Below, one piece after another: positions 47,001-53,612 of a stretch of DNA of 64,000 nucleotides. Position numbers and translations under genes: made by a program. The stretch covers positions 26,970,732 to 27,034,731 of the forward strand of contig NC_088304.1 of assembly GCF_032854445.1 (NCBI RefSeq), read 5' to 3'. The stretch is from Liolophura sinensis. Taxonomy: Eukaryota; Mollusca; Polyplacophora; Chitonida; Chitonidae. The notes under the pieces were generated by a model. It saw nothing but the letters and a program-made list of their open reading frames with translations. It was not told the origin of the DNA and ran no database searches. Position 1 is the first letter of the stretch, and each line of letters begins with the position of its first letter.

Positions 47001-47241
47001 TGCATGTAGAACTTCACAACCAAATCAGGTAAATATGCAAAATTTTTTAAGAGTTCGAAAATGTAACGATTGCTACAGAAATGGCTTATCAAACTGTGTT
47101 AAGCCTTCCATCTCACAGTACAACGGATATACACACTTTTTGTTCATGATAGCACTGTATAAACAGCATATTCATGTATGTTTTGAATTAATTCAGGATT
47201 TCTTTTCTCCTCAGCTATATGTCTACAAGTGCATACCTTGA
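13908..47241 (+). CDS. Pif/BMSP-like secreted shell-matrix protein (about 1,794 residues, 25 coding exons)
   Basis: Conceptual joining of 25 exons gives an uninterrupted frame. Domains in order are: signal peptide (residues 1-21) and an RAKR furin-like site; acidic and basic Pro/Arg/Val blocks (about 50-670); a VWA domain (about 672-854) with intact MIDAS (DGSDS, a Thr in GGTGTD, Asp in MTDG); a Ser/Pro mucin-like segment (855-1314); seven proline-rich mini-exons (1315-1419); three peritrophin/CBM14-like modules (1420-1600); and a laminin-G-like domain (1601-1794). VWA, chitin-binding and LG modules in that order are known from molluscan Pif and BMSP proteins, which act in the extracellular organic matrix of shell. 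The long N-terminal region before VWA and the mucin-like insert are unlike classical Pif. The Asp-rich Pif80 repeats are absent, since the third chitin module splices straight into LG. Exon boundaries rest on GT/AG sites and phase. Alternative splicing of the many phase 1-1 exons is possible. The family call is fairly sure. Orthology to Pif itself is not. Confidence 0.85.
17931..18005 (+). repeat. Short interspersed repeat with GTGA head
   Basis: (GAGT)n is followed by GGTTTAACGTCGTTCTTAAC and TCATATGACGACG. A related copy occurs at about 21966-22052 with a TTTG-rich head, TCTTAACGTCGCTTTTGTCA and GATATAACGACG. The layout recalls common short molluscan repeats. No terminal inverted repeats were resolved. 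Confidence 0.55.
19194..19640. mobile_element. Element with inverted arms (dispersed repeat family)
   Basis: TACAGCAGAGAGTGTAAAAC...AGTGTGATAG at 19194-19238 is matched in reverse complement by CTATCACACTGTCC...TTTACTCTCGGTGCTGTA at about 19595-19639. Internal sequence shares TTGTCAGTTTACCTCAG and TTTTATTCTAACTGTTCATG with the copies at 6720-7300 and 62870-63220. A MITE-like or foldback transposon is the simplest reading. No transposase is present. Confidence 0.6.
21719..21778. repeat. 12-bp tandem repeat
   Basis: Five copies of (A/G)GTTTGTCAGGAA-like units. The repeat makes short open frames on both strands that have no other support. Confidence 0.8.
22097..22247 (-). mobile_element. SINE, 5'-truncated, with 13-bp target-site duplication
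   Basis: The tail half of the common SINE lies at about 22110-22234 in minus orientation, with GATTGGTGTTTTACGCCG and TACGACGGCGGCCAGCATTA visible. GCAATGTATAAAT is present on both sides. The tRNA-like head is missing. Truncation at the head with a flanking duplication is the normal outcome of LINE-driven target-primed insertion. Confidence 0.75.
22326..22382 (+). CDS. Pif-like gene, small coding exon 2
   Basis: TTTTTTATGCCTTCAG precedes 57 bases that stay open in the gene's frame, and ACAG|GTGAAT follows. It is phase 1 on both sides like its neighbours and codes for 19 residues (GLSSHGMGMDYPIPHHPQT), a His/Pro/Gly-rich stretch in keeping with the surrounding low-complexity region. It is short, so a chance match is possible. 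Confidence 0.6.
23925..25076 (+). CDS. Pif-like gene, exon 3: acidic/basic Pro-Arg-Val-rich region (384 codons)
   Basis: The acceptor TTTTATGTAG and donor AGCA|GTGAGC give phase 1 to phase 1. The segment begins with an acidic patch (SDNDKDSEE). Two further patches follow (NADDDESKE and ATDDDENDSNES), separated by Pro/Arg/Val-rich stretches. The second half carries about four 20-residue repeats with the core VPxPxQRRxPxVVPR. No globular fold is evident. Ser-x-Glu and Ser-Asp-Glu clusters would suit secretory-pathway kinases and calcium binding. That part is inference. The frame stays open past the donor, so a retained-intron form ending near 25207 cannot be excluded. Confidence 0.8.
25420..25830 (+). 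CDS. Pif-like gene, exon 4: acidic patch plus Pro/Val/Arg/Thr-rich stretch
   Basis: The acceptor is CTAATACAG and the donor TCAA|GTAAGC, phase 1-1, 137 codons. It opens with EEIDKSDSDESTGS and continues in PVxTPRPVPTTQRPPVVTPR-like text rich in Pro, Thr, Arg and Val. It repeats the acidic-then-basic layout of exon 3, so the two probably share an origin. A long open frame on the opposite strand here is a composition effect. Confidence 0.82.
25901..26024 (-). mobile_element. SINE fragment in intron 4
   Basis: TTTATTTATTTATTG tail side followed by ACTCATGAATATTTGACTTA and TACGACAGCGGCAAGCATTA, through ACCCACGACCGTCCGTAGG. This is the tail half of the common SINE in minus orientation. Confidence 0.75.
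26357..26440 (+). CDS. Pif-like gene, exon 5: acidic patch
   Basis: The acceptor CCTATGTTTAG and donor AAACA|GTGAGG are phase 1-1, 28 codons. The sequence includes NSSDEDDESTEESAQ, the densest acidic/serine cluster of the protein. It lacks the basic Pro-rich half seen in exons 3 and 4. Confidence 0.75.
26830..27005. repeat. Tandem repeat of about 55-60 bp, three copies
   Basis: The unit includes ACCATAGAAATCATG...GTATTTAATCGTTCATGCCA and ATTGTCATATC. It occurs three times within the intron. It has no coding role. Confidence 0.7.
28016..28045 (+). CDS. Pif-like gene, exon 6 (10 codons)
   Basis: Acceptor TTATATTTGCAG, donor CCAG|GTAAAT, phase 1-1. It encodes FADARQRRP-like residues. The very small size lowers certainty, but sites and phase agree with the neighbours. 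Confidence 0.6.
28425..28560 (-). mobile_element. SINE fragment in intron 6
   Basis: Contains TATTTCACTTATTCGACGGC and GGCCAGCAATATGGTGTG, then AAACCGGGCGGAGCCCGG. This is the tail half of the common SINE, minus orientation, degenerate at the tail. Confidence 0.75.
28620..29445 (+). repeat. Possible retroelement 3' tail
   Basis: The segment ends with TTCAATAAAGTGGGTTATTATTATTAC, a terminal simple repeat after an AATAAA-type signal that resembles LINE or retrocopy 3' ends. A 40-base part (about 28775-28815, around AACATGGCGGACGTTGGTT) recurs inverted at about 30175-30225. The open frames inside (28726-28935, 29069-29326) show no recognised domain. Confidence 0.35.
29614..29676 (+). CDS. Pif-like gene, exon 7 (21 codons)
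   Basis: Acceptor TTTGTACCACAG and donor ACAAG|GTAAGT, phase 1-1. It encodes PRPPYSHDSESVESGGHMGQ, again joining a Pro-rich start to an acidic Ser/Glu cluster. Confidence 0.75.
30692..30742 (+). CDS. Pif-like gene, exon 8 (17 codons)
   Basis: Acceptor CTGTTTGCAAAG and donor TTCAG|GTACTG, phase 1-1. It encodes TDSGSYEGHYHGGSDS, a Gly/His/Ser/Tyr-rich stretch. Confidence 0.72.
31097..31168 (+). CDS. Pif-like gene, exon 9 (24 codons)
   Basis: Acceptor TTGTTAATACAG and donor ACCAG|GTGAGA, phase 1-1. It encodes SHESDEDDSIEDG followed by YVYYHPPSQP, the last acidic patch before the VWA domain. Confidence 0.78.
31756..32304 (+). CDS. Pif-like gene, exon 10: von Willebrand factor A domain
   Basis: A single 183-codon exon (acceptor CCTTTCCCAG, donor TTCAG|GTAAGA, phase 1-1) carries a whole VWA fold. 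It starts ACPAVADVVIMIDGSDS, where the DxSxS metal site is intact. It then has the GGTGTDY threonine and the IGVLMTDGRARN aspartate, so all MIDAS elements are present. The end, near RSRSSIRCSG, supplies a Cys that can pair with the first one. VWA domains of this kind bind proteins or collagen-like ligands in a metal-dependent way. In Pif/BMSP proteins the domain also lies N-terminal to the chitin-binding modules. Confidence 0.93.
32305..34013. other. Intron 10 of the Pif-like gene
   Basis: AT-rich intron. A weak SINE-tail trace (AACGCCGTACTCCAGAGTGT) lies near 33522. No extra exon was found. Confidence 0.6.
34014..35393 (+). CDS. Pif-like gene, exon 11: Ser/Pro-rich mucin-like segment (460 codons)
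   Basis: Acceptor TTATATTTTCAG, donor AGTCAG|GTATGC, phase 1-1. The product is dominated by Ser, Pro, Thr and Gly with almost no Cys. Its second half has a loose repeat of about 12 residues with a PSPGSRPSPSSG-like core. Dense Ser/Thr beside Pro suggests O-glycosylation, as in mucin-like linkers of matrix proteins. That is inferred from composition. Third-position bias to A/T and C-rich first positions make the opposite strand open for over 200 codons, which is not a gene. Confidence 0.87.
35746..35793 (+). CDS. Pif-like gene, exon 12 (16 codons)
   Basis: Acceptor TTTCAATTTTCAG, donor GTCAG|GTAGGC, phase 1-1. It encodes PGHDSPSLSHPPHWS. It is the first of a run of proline-rich mini-exons with similar upstream introns (TGCAC...TTTTCAG). 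Confidence 0.72.
35815..36385. repeat. 22-bp minisatellite with 110-bp higher-order unit, in intron 12
   Basis: The basic unit ACAGATATTTGTTGGTCCCAG C repeats about 25 times. From about 36010 on, five variant units recur as a 110-bp block (for example TCCTAGTACAGATATTTGTT at about 36128 and 36238). Open frames of 86-142 codons on both strands result from the repeat lacking stops. Confidence 0.92.
36760..36789 (+). CDS. Pif-like gene, exon 13 (10 codons)
   Basis: Acceptor CTTTTGTTTTCAG, donor ACGAG|GTATGC, phase 1-1. It encodes HVPKFPSGR. The upstream intron end resembles those of exons 15-17. Confidence 0.62.
36833..37298. mobile_element. Foldback element in intron 13
   Basis: Long imperfect inverted arms, about 36833-36985 and 37120-37298. 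The left end is TAGTCTATTTCTTTTAGAGA and the right end its reverse complement. Both arms contain AGTCAGTGATACGTAACAAC in opposite sense. No coding sequence. A related smaller element is at 39201-39360. Confidence 0.8.
37906..37947 (+). CDS. Pif-like gene, exon 14 (14 codons)
   Basis: Acceptor CTTATACTTTCAG, donor CACAAG|GTAATA, phase 1-1. It encodes PLPTPPLRLHPTQ, similar to exons 16 and 17. Confidence 0.68.
38446..38493 (+). CDS. Pif-like gene, exon 15 (16 codons)
   Basis: Acceptor CTTTTATTTTCAG, donor CACCAG|GTATGC, phase 1-1. It encodes PVYNPPQRPQSTRAP. Same length and layout as exons 16 and 17. Confidence 0.75.
38804..38851 (+). CDS. Pif-like gene, exon 16 (16 codons)
   Basis: Acceptor CTTTTGTTTTCAG, donor CACCAG|GTATGC, phase 1-1. 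It encodes PVPNPPSRPLPTPAP. Near-identical to exon 17, differing at one residue, with related flanking intron sequence. Confidence 0.78.
39201..39360. mobile_element. Small foldback element in intron 16
   Basis: TCTGTTTCTTTTAGCAAGTC...CAGCTGTCTGTAAAATCAG on the left is mirrored by CTGACTTTACAGACAGCTG...GCGACTGGCTAAAAAAATAG on the right. It shares the TTTCTTTTAG(A/C)(G/A)AGTCGCC end with the element at 36833-37298, so they belong to one family. Confidence 0.8.
39752..39799 (+). CDS. Pif-like gene, exon 17 (16 codons)
   Basis: Acceptor ATTTTGTTTTCAG, donor CACCAG|GTATGC, phase 1-1. It encodes PVSNPPSRPLPTPAP. It is a recent duplicate of exon 16. The intron after it repeats ATTCCAGTGAGGCAGCACT, which also occurs before it near 39387. 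Confidence 0.78.
40443..40493 (+). CDS. Pif-like gene, exon 18 (17 codons)
   Basis: Acceptor GCTTGTGATTTCAG, donor ACCCG|GTGAGA, phase 1-1. It encodes PGHPRPPQYPQPTRIP, the last proline-rich mini-exon before the chitin-binding modules. Confidence 0.75.
40585..40735 (-). mobile_element. SINE head fragment in intron 18
   Basis: Minus-orientation remnant of the tRNA-like half: TGCATTGGTGAGAGGTTCC, GGTTATTGTGCTGCGCTAGC, ACTCTAACCAATAGGCCACG. The tail half is missing or too diverged to see. Confidence 0.65.
41829..42020 (+). CDS. Pif-like gene, exon 19: chitin-binding module 1
   Basis: Acceptor CTCATTGTAG, donor CTACAG|GTGAGA, phase 1-1, 64 codons. Seven Cys; the last six fit the peritrophin-A/CBM14 spacing C-x14-C-x5-C-x13-C-x12-C-x7-C. 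Aromatics in CSYYYQC and FGLFWD occupy the usual chitin-contact positions. In the family this fold binds chitin outside the cell. Confidence 0.9.
43049..43237 (+). CDS. Pif-like gene, exon 20: chitin-binding module 2
   Basis: Acceptor ATCGGCTTACAG, donor GACCAG|GTAAGC, phase 1-1, 63 codons. It reads DPCKRSPRSYGAPENC, then CRAYWQC, QCCAYSHRFDRTRGC and NSCTVPC. The C-x5-C pair and the aromatic FDR segment match CBM14, with extra Cys. The longer open frame that overlaps this exon in another phase has no domain and is a shadow. Confidence 0.87.
43877..44038 (+). CDS. Pif-like gene, exon 21: degenerate chitin-binding module 3
   Basis: Acceptor CATTCCAG, donor ATGGG|GTACGT, phase 1-1, 54 codons. 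VCNKRPYPQDQTQYYEDIG aligns with the other two modules, but Thr and Ile replace the C-x5-C pair. RRCAPGTIFVPAPTCRC keeps the later cysteines. One disulfide is therefore lost, and chitin binding may be weakened or changed. Confidence 0.8.
44130..44265. repeat. 28-bp tandem repeat in intron 21
   Basis: About four copies of GGTAATTACGTCAAAATTCT plus AGTATT, with the left copies degenerate. Confidence 0.7.
45338..45720 (+). CDS. Pif-like gene, exon 22: laminin-G-like domain, first part
   Basis: Acceptor CTTCCTCGCAG, donor GGCACAT|GTAAGA, phase 1 to 0. ECKPDLYFPFDNDLLDK opens the jelly-roll. GGGAARFNGNAKLLIWKYA and FGSKFVIRLRYRALP are typical LG/concanavalin-like strands. CRLPC and SVAISYDRQDN follow. 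Pif proteins also end with an LG domain. No Asp-rich repeat lies between it and the chitin modules. Confidence 0.88.
45998..46088 (+). CDS. Pif-like gene, exon 23: laminin-G-like domain, second part
   Basis: Acceptor GCGTTACAG, donor CAACTG|GTAAGT, phase 0 to 1. WNAVEYRYDGNRLTFSLNG is a classic LG strand pair (hydrophobic strand, turn, 'L-x-F-x-LNG'). Confidence 0.88.
46236..46290 (+). mobile_element. SINE tail fragment in intron 23
   Basis: TATGGCGTAAAACACCAATC followed by AAATAAATAAATC is the 3' end of the common SINE in plus orientation. Confidence 0.65.
46822..46904 (+). CDS. Pif-like gene, exon 24: laminin-G-like domain, third part
   Basis: Acceptor TTTTAATACAG, donor GACGAG|GTAAGT, phase 1 to 0. 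It encodes NIVKVPAALQIGTGC and GFSPFTGLIDE. The G-x-(L/I/F)-IDE ending is the usual last strand of LG domains. Confidence 0.88.
47215..47241 (+). CDS. Pif-like gene, last coding exon: LYVYKCIP and stop
   Basis: The acceptor TTTTCTCCTCAG is followed in phase 0 by eight codons and TGA. Joined to the previous exon it gives LIDE-LYVYKC, the expected closing strand and cysteine of an LG domain, which strongly supports this small exon. Confidence 0.82.
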   Translation, partial: LYVYKCIP

Positions 47242-48430
47242 TATACTGGACCCTCTAGCACAATCTTCTGCCAGAATATTTCTGTCTGATTTGAGCTACT
47301 ACTTGCGCTAACTACATGATGCACACAGCAACAGCAGCAACAACAGAGCATGCTCTCAGTTTCGATGTTAAGCAACGAGAATCTGCGAGATCTACACACA
47401 ACCCATGAGATTCTTCGGGAATTGCACAGAAACCATGCCAACATTACAGTTGTACTTGGAAAGCAGTTAACAAAATTGTTTTGATGTTTCTTTTTTTCCC
47501 CTGATACTCAACCTTCTGTGACGTCATTATGTTTTAGTGGGGTGTGTGTGTTTTTTATGCCAAGCATTATATAACGCACCTTGTAATACGTGTACATTAA
47601 TATATATAAATGCATATATATATATATAACAATATGTTGTATTGTTAATGGTAGAGAAGGCAAACTGAAAGAAAGCGAAAAATGAAGGCGGAATATTATC
47701 TGTATACAGTAGAATCACCGTTGTAACCGACATCAGTTATCTTTTATCCGACTACCTCCGAAAAACAAGTCAATTGTTACAGATACAAAGTATTATTGAA
47801 TTCCTTGAACAGAGCTCCCCGTTGACTTCCAAACAACGTGGTGTGAAGGTCGTAAATATACCGTTTTTCTGGCCTGTGTCGCTTTTCCTGGAAAATAATG
47901 CATATCGACATGGCAACGTATCGCTAAAACACGTCTATTCTCGACATACCAGTCTTTGCCTGAACTGAAACTATACATGGAAATTGTTGGAAGGATGAAG
48001 TACGTGCTGCGTTGCTGTATTCTTGCAGCGATAAATTAATTAACAACCTGCAACAAACGTCAATGATTTTTATTACGAAAAGGCAACAAATCTGAAAGTG
48101 AAAAAACTCATCGAAAAGAGATGAAGCAGTGTAAAATGTGGATACTCGAAGGGCCGGAATTACATGATTAGCAATTTTAATTAAAGTAATTAAGTAAAAA
48201 ATTTAATCTCTAACTAATTAAATGCGACCACGTGTTGATCATGTGATGGTCACATACATACGAGCTTTTATTTAAATCGCCGGTGGAAGTCATTGACTGA
48301 TGATATAATGGACGCTTTTTCGTGACACTAACGGTATACTTTCAACAGGTAATGTTTCCAGCATATATTCTATTGTGCCATGTAATCCTTTTGTGTATAG
48401 ACGTGTTCACCTGTGCTGGAAAAAAACATT

Positions 48431-48436
48431 AATAAA
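48431..48436 (+). terminator. Possible polyA signal of the Pif-like gene
   Basis: This is the first exact AATAAA I see after the stop codon, giving a 3' UTR of about 1.2 kb. No closer canonical signal was found. A nearer variant signal could be used instead. Confidence 0.3.
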
Positions 48437-48499
48437 TTGTAAAACTACAATATGTTTATGTCACTTTATTATAAAGCTATTAACACGGGAATTTCGAGC

Positions 48500-48580
48500 T
48501 TAAATCATGGTTACGTCCCTAGGTACCATTACGTTGCCGTTAAATCATGGATTCGTCCCTAGGTACCGTTACGTTGTCGC
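48500..48580. repeat. Two 41-bp direct copies
   Basis: TTAAATCATGG(T/A)T(A/T)CGTCCC and TAGGTACC(A/G)TTACGTTG occur twice in tandem. Too few copies to say more. Confidence 0.75.
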
Positions 48581-48608
48581 TCTATGTGCAGCACGGTAAA
48601 TCAGTGCA

Positions 48609-48765
48609 TTTTATTTATTCTTTTATTTGATTAGAGATTTACGCCGTGTTCAAGAATATTTCACTTATACGACGGCGGCCAGGATTATTGTGAGAGGAAA
48701 GCCTGTGGGAAACCCACGATCATCCGCAGGTTACCGGTAGACCTCCTCCGGCACGACCGGAGTGG
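48609..48765 (-). mobile_element. SINE copy
   Basis: TTTACGCCGTGTTCAAGAATATTTCACTTATACGAC region followed by GGCGGCCAGGATTATTGTGA and ATCCGCAGGTTACCGGTAGA. Minus orientation, head half incomplete. Confidence 0.78.
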
Positions 48766-51700
48766 AATCCTTAATTGATATCACATTCAGCTGGATTATC
48801 CCGATAAGATTTGCAACATATGCAAGGCCAAATAGCATATTAATCACCACTGAGAATAATCCAAAACTTTTGATGAAAGAAAAGTGCCTGAAAATGGCCA
48901 CCGGAACTCCAAGCGACGAAGGTGTCGGATTGATGAGTGATGCAGTTCTATTGCTAGTCTTTTTTTCCTTCAACTTTTCTTAGTTAGTTACTTTAGACGG
49001 CTACCTCAGTCCTTGATAGCTGGGGAAAATTTTAATTAGGCATTTTGCGCCTTTAGTTTGCTAACTACTGTAGTCCGGAGACTTGTCAGGTGTATAACTA
49101 GCGTACACGGGTGGTTTATGCTCCGGACTTAAGCCTGAATGTCATCATATTGAAGTCAAGTAATCGTAGAGTATGAAGTTGAACACCAATCAAATAAATA
49201 AGTGTTTCATTTTACACACACAGGCATGCATAACGCGTCTATCGAGCGCCAATTTTGTGTTTTTTTATTTCATTTTGCTGATTTATTTGCTGAATTATCA
49301 CAGAATGCGTACCATGCGCTGCAATATGTAGTCTAACATTTGTTATAGAAATAATGGCGTAATCATTCAGAGAAATTCTGCTGACAACTGTTTCGAATCT
49401 GCACGTGAGGCTGACATGTGAAGTATCGCGGCTGTTGCAGGTTGATATTCACAGACACGAAGGAGATAAAATGCCTAGATAGCAATTAACACTATGTTAA
49501 CACAGCTACGCCCTCTGTATACTGATATATCGTAAAACGTACATGTGAGCAAGATCACAAAAACAGAAATTTGATTTATGTGGTGTTCGAAATAAACTAC
49601 AGGGCAACTGACCTTATTGTATCAGAAAAATGAAAAGAGCAAGACGGTTAGAAGAGTAAGGCATTTTAGCTAAAAAAGAAACTTAATTAGCTTATGTTTA
49701 AATAATTAATTCCGTCACGCTTGACCAGCAGACCAAAGCCTTGACGGCTTAAATCTGGCCAGACAGACGTCAAGTTGCTGTAACCCAACACTTTGAAGTA
49801 GAATGTCGATAAGGCAATAAATATGAAAAGAATTCGAAATAAATTATCAGAAAGAGCAACGTTAACACTCTTTACTCAACAATTAGACAATATCCCCATT
49901 TACATACACGCTATAACATCGCGGATACGTCGGGGGTTCTGCCACAGCGACACGTGTGGGATGAGAGGGAAAGGGGCACAAATGCGTTGCCGTCAACAGT
50001 TTTAAGTGATGTTGGAAAGACGCAAGGCATGTTCACTACCATGACAACATAAAAGTTGTCAATGATAAAATATTCGTCTCAGTTGCTCTTTGATTGCAAC
50101 TGTTTATAAATTCGACGTGGCGATCTAATTCAACATGGTGAATAGATGGTTAGTATTCTGATCTTAAAGGTACGGTTAGCTAGTGAGCCATTACAGTGTT
50201 TGTCCCAAATGCATTCTACACAAAAACTGAAGTTATATGACGGCAAATATAATCCAGGATTGAACCCGTGCGTATCAATAAACAATAACCACTAGATCTA
50301 CCCCCCGCTCACCATCCTAACATAAAGGTTGACTTTGAGAATGTAGACAAGTTCCTTTAAACAATCAAAAGCAAACCAAGTGCTTAGCACTGGATCCACC
50401 ACATAATCTGCCCCTCACCCTTCCCGAACATGCGCTCAAATCACACTGGCAGTTTCCGCCTATAGCTACACATTGTTTCTGATGTATTTGATTGGTCTTT
50501 TATGGCGTATTCCAGAGCATTTCACTTCTACCACAGCAACCAGCATTAAGGTGTTGGAATATAACCAGTAGGCGTACATCTTGAAATTCTTATCTCCCTT
50601 TAATACACAATAATTTCTATTCATAGACAAAACTACTTCTTTCTTTAATTAAGAAAACGTAAGTTAATTCAGCCAAGATGTCAGACAGAGAAATTATTGT
50701 AAAGTAATATATATTCATTAAAATTCTATTGTTCAAAAATGGTACCTTTACTCCAGGTTAACAGCATTGTGGGTGGAATATTTTATCAAAATAATTAAGA
50801 GAATAGAAAAAATTATAATTTTACCCATGTGAAGATCCTCCATAAATAATTTCTTTTAATAAATGAAATGTATTTCACTTACACTTTCATGAGTTCATAA
50901 TTGCAAACCGAAGACATTTGCCTTCTTTGTGATATTCAAAAACCTTTCTCATGTGCAACACTAACATTTCAGTGTCTTTTCTCAATTTTAAGTTTTTTTG
51001 ACTCCGCAGAATAGTTTGCTGTGTTAGAGTGTGTTAGAGTTTACACTGCAATCAAACATCATATCGTATACATTTGCTAAAAGTTTGTAGGTAGTAGCTT
51101 ATATGTTTTTTTTTCTCAGTTTTGATGACTAGCGTGTAAACTAATGTCTTTCTCAATTAGATAATTAGTTTATTGCGATTATAATAAATGATGGTAGATA
51201 TGTCTTCCACGGAAGAAAAGGAACATTTCCATGTATAACATTTCTATTTTGACACAGTTACATGTGTGAACAGAAACAATTAGTTGTTGTTGTAGGCCTA
51301 TCTAACCTTGGCGTTAGACACCACCTGAACTGTGGATGACTCTGTCCAAGTGGTCAAACAATAGGTAAATAATTAAATCACACGTCCGCGGCAGCACTGA
51401 AAACATCACTAGCAAAGATATATACATATATATGTGTACCGCTGCCAACATGTAAACTGAAGTTGTAGAACTGTTCGAGTAGCATCGTAGAGTTATGCCA
51501 TCTGGATATCTGAGGAGTTTTCCCTTGAAGTGTTACGTGATTGGTTGGCTGAGAGTCAGTGGTGTTACTATTGCACATATCCAAGCGCTGTCTCTAAGTG
51601 GTAGAGAAATGGTAAAGAAAGTTTTCCCCGTCCACATGTGCAAACGAGTCGTACATGAGGCTTCTTGGTTAAAACTTTGGTGAAGGTGAGAATATTTTCG

Positions 51701-53364
51701 TGAAATGTTTATCATATTCAGAAAGACAAAACGGTGTACGTATTCAACAACAACACAAGGAAACTGGTCTTTCCGATTCGAACCTAGGTTGGGCTGTAAA
51801 TTGTTTGAAAAGCCGCCCGAATTGTGCACTGGTACAAGTGTAATTTGGATGCATGGTGTTTTCGTAAAGAAACCTTAACTAACGCATTTTTGTTGGGTAT
51901 GATGGAATAAAATTGCCGATGAAATCTCCCAGATTACTGCATTCCAATATGGATGCGTGACAGGAGCTTCAAAATCAGAACGACTCAAATGGAACGTTTT
52001 GCAAAAGACCGTCTACTCTCAGAATCTTTACCCTTGTCAAGGCTGTAAACAGAGTAGATAACTCTATAGGGAACAGGCACGTTACCTATGGAAGCAGTCA
52101 GTATTGTCTCCTTATGTAAACCAAGAACTTTAAAAAAGTTAACCGGCCATATGTTGATCTATGGTGTGACGTACTCGGGATCTATATCCGCCATTCATGC
52201 TACAATGTGTTTATTCTCTGATATTTAATCACGTCATATTCGTCCCTTCATCTGATCTCACTTCTGAGAAAATCCCTGAGCCCAAAAAACAGTAATATTT
52301 ATTCATTTATTTGACTGCCGTACTCAAGGATATTTTACTTATAGGACGACGGCCAGCATTATGGTGGGAGGAAACCGGACATTAGAATCTAATCTTAGGA
52401 TTGTTGTAACTCGACCACCAGTTCCAAACTGTTGAATTTAACCTTGTTTAAGTCATACATAATATTTCACCTTAAAGCGTGTGGGTTTGATCTCGTTTTG
52501 TCCCATTTTTTTCACGGGGGCAATTTACTTAGTTACATGTGTAAAAGTCAGATGTTACTGTTTTATGAAATGTAGGTAAAGTCTCGTCACATACGATCCA
52601 CCGAGAATAATGCAAAACTCTCGACTACAACGACAGTGAATCTTCACTGGTCCCCTTCTTCCTGACGTGGGCTCAAACGACTGACCGAATTAATTTGTCG
52701 TTTAAAACAAATATATTGGTATATTTGAGACGCTTTTCAGTGCTTCAGCTGACAGACGATATTATTCGAGACTACATTGCGGCCTAGGTCTAAACACGAA
52801 TCTCTCTCCAACTCACCAGTGGCTGTATCTGTGGGTACATCCGGGATCGCTAGCCTGTGAAAACATGGGGAGGATGTGACCTACATGCATATACAGCGAA
52901 GTGCAAACATTCGGGTACAGCTGGTTAACGAATTACAAGGTTATGTCACGGTAACCCAGACAATTGTTTACATTAGTGGATTAGCCAGGGAAGCGTATCA
53001 GAATTTATGAATCATAAAATGGAAGAGAAGTTATGACCTGCTGGGCCTTTCTGTTACAATTCCGTCGCTGACGCTGTTACCTTACAATTCTGTAGTCTCG
53101 ATATATGGTTTCAGCAGAATTTCCAATCGTCCAAAGCATACAAATAGAGGACTTTTGAATCGAATTCGTTTAAAAGTAACTTGCCATAAGTCTTGCTGAA
53201 ACATCTTATAATGACATTGATCTACTGATAAGCTGTCTCGTTGTGTTCCGGAGGCACAGTTGACACATCTTTCCTTCAGGAATTTCTATAAAGCTCAGCT
53301 CCTCAATTTTCTACGCTAAATAACTTTTTGTGAAACATTTTGATACGCCCATGTTATAAGAAAT
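48766..53364. other. Intergenic stretch, no gene seen
   Basis: SINE fragments lie at about 50478-50575 (minus; TTTATGGCGTATTCCAGAGC) and 52291-52382 (minus; GACGACGGCCAGCATTATGG). The remaining sequence is AT-rich with stops in all frames. Short frames near 48762-48983 and 51495-51829 have no domain. Confidence 0.5.
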
Positions 53365-53612
53365 TGGGACCTTTGTGGCGCAGTTGGTTAGCGCAGCGTA
53401 ATGACCCAAGAGCCTCTTACCAATGCGGTCGCTGTTAGTTCAAGTCTAGCTCATGCTGACTTCCTCTCCTGTCGTGCGTGGGAAGGTCTTCCAGCGACCT
53501 GTGGATGATCGTGGGTTTCCCTCGGGTTCTGCCCGGTTTCCTCCCACCATAATGCTGGCCGCCGTCGTATTAGTGAAATATTTTTGAGTACGGCGTAAAA
53601 CACCAATGAACA
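53365..53612 (+). mobile_element. Full-length tRNA-derived SINE
   Basis: The head TTTGTGGCGCAGTTGGTTAG (A-box-like) and TGTTAGTTCAAGTC (B-box-like) mark a tRNA-derived polymerase III promoter. The body runs through CCCGGTTTCCTCCCACCATA and CTGGCCGCCGTCGTATTAGT to TACGGCGTAAAACACCAATG. This copy and the one at 55576-55848 are the best references for the family in the window. Confidence 0.85.

Noticed and set aside
53365-53440. tRNA-like sequence with A- and B-box words
   Set aside because: It is the head of a SINE, part of a repeated 250-bp unit, and not a functional tRNA gene.
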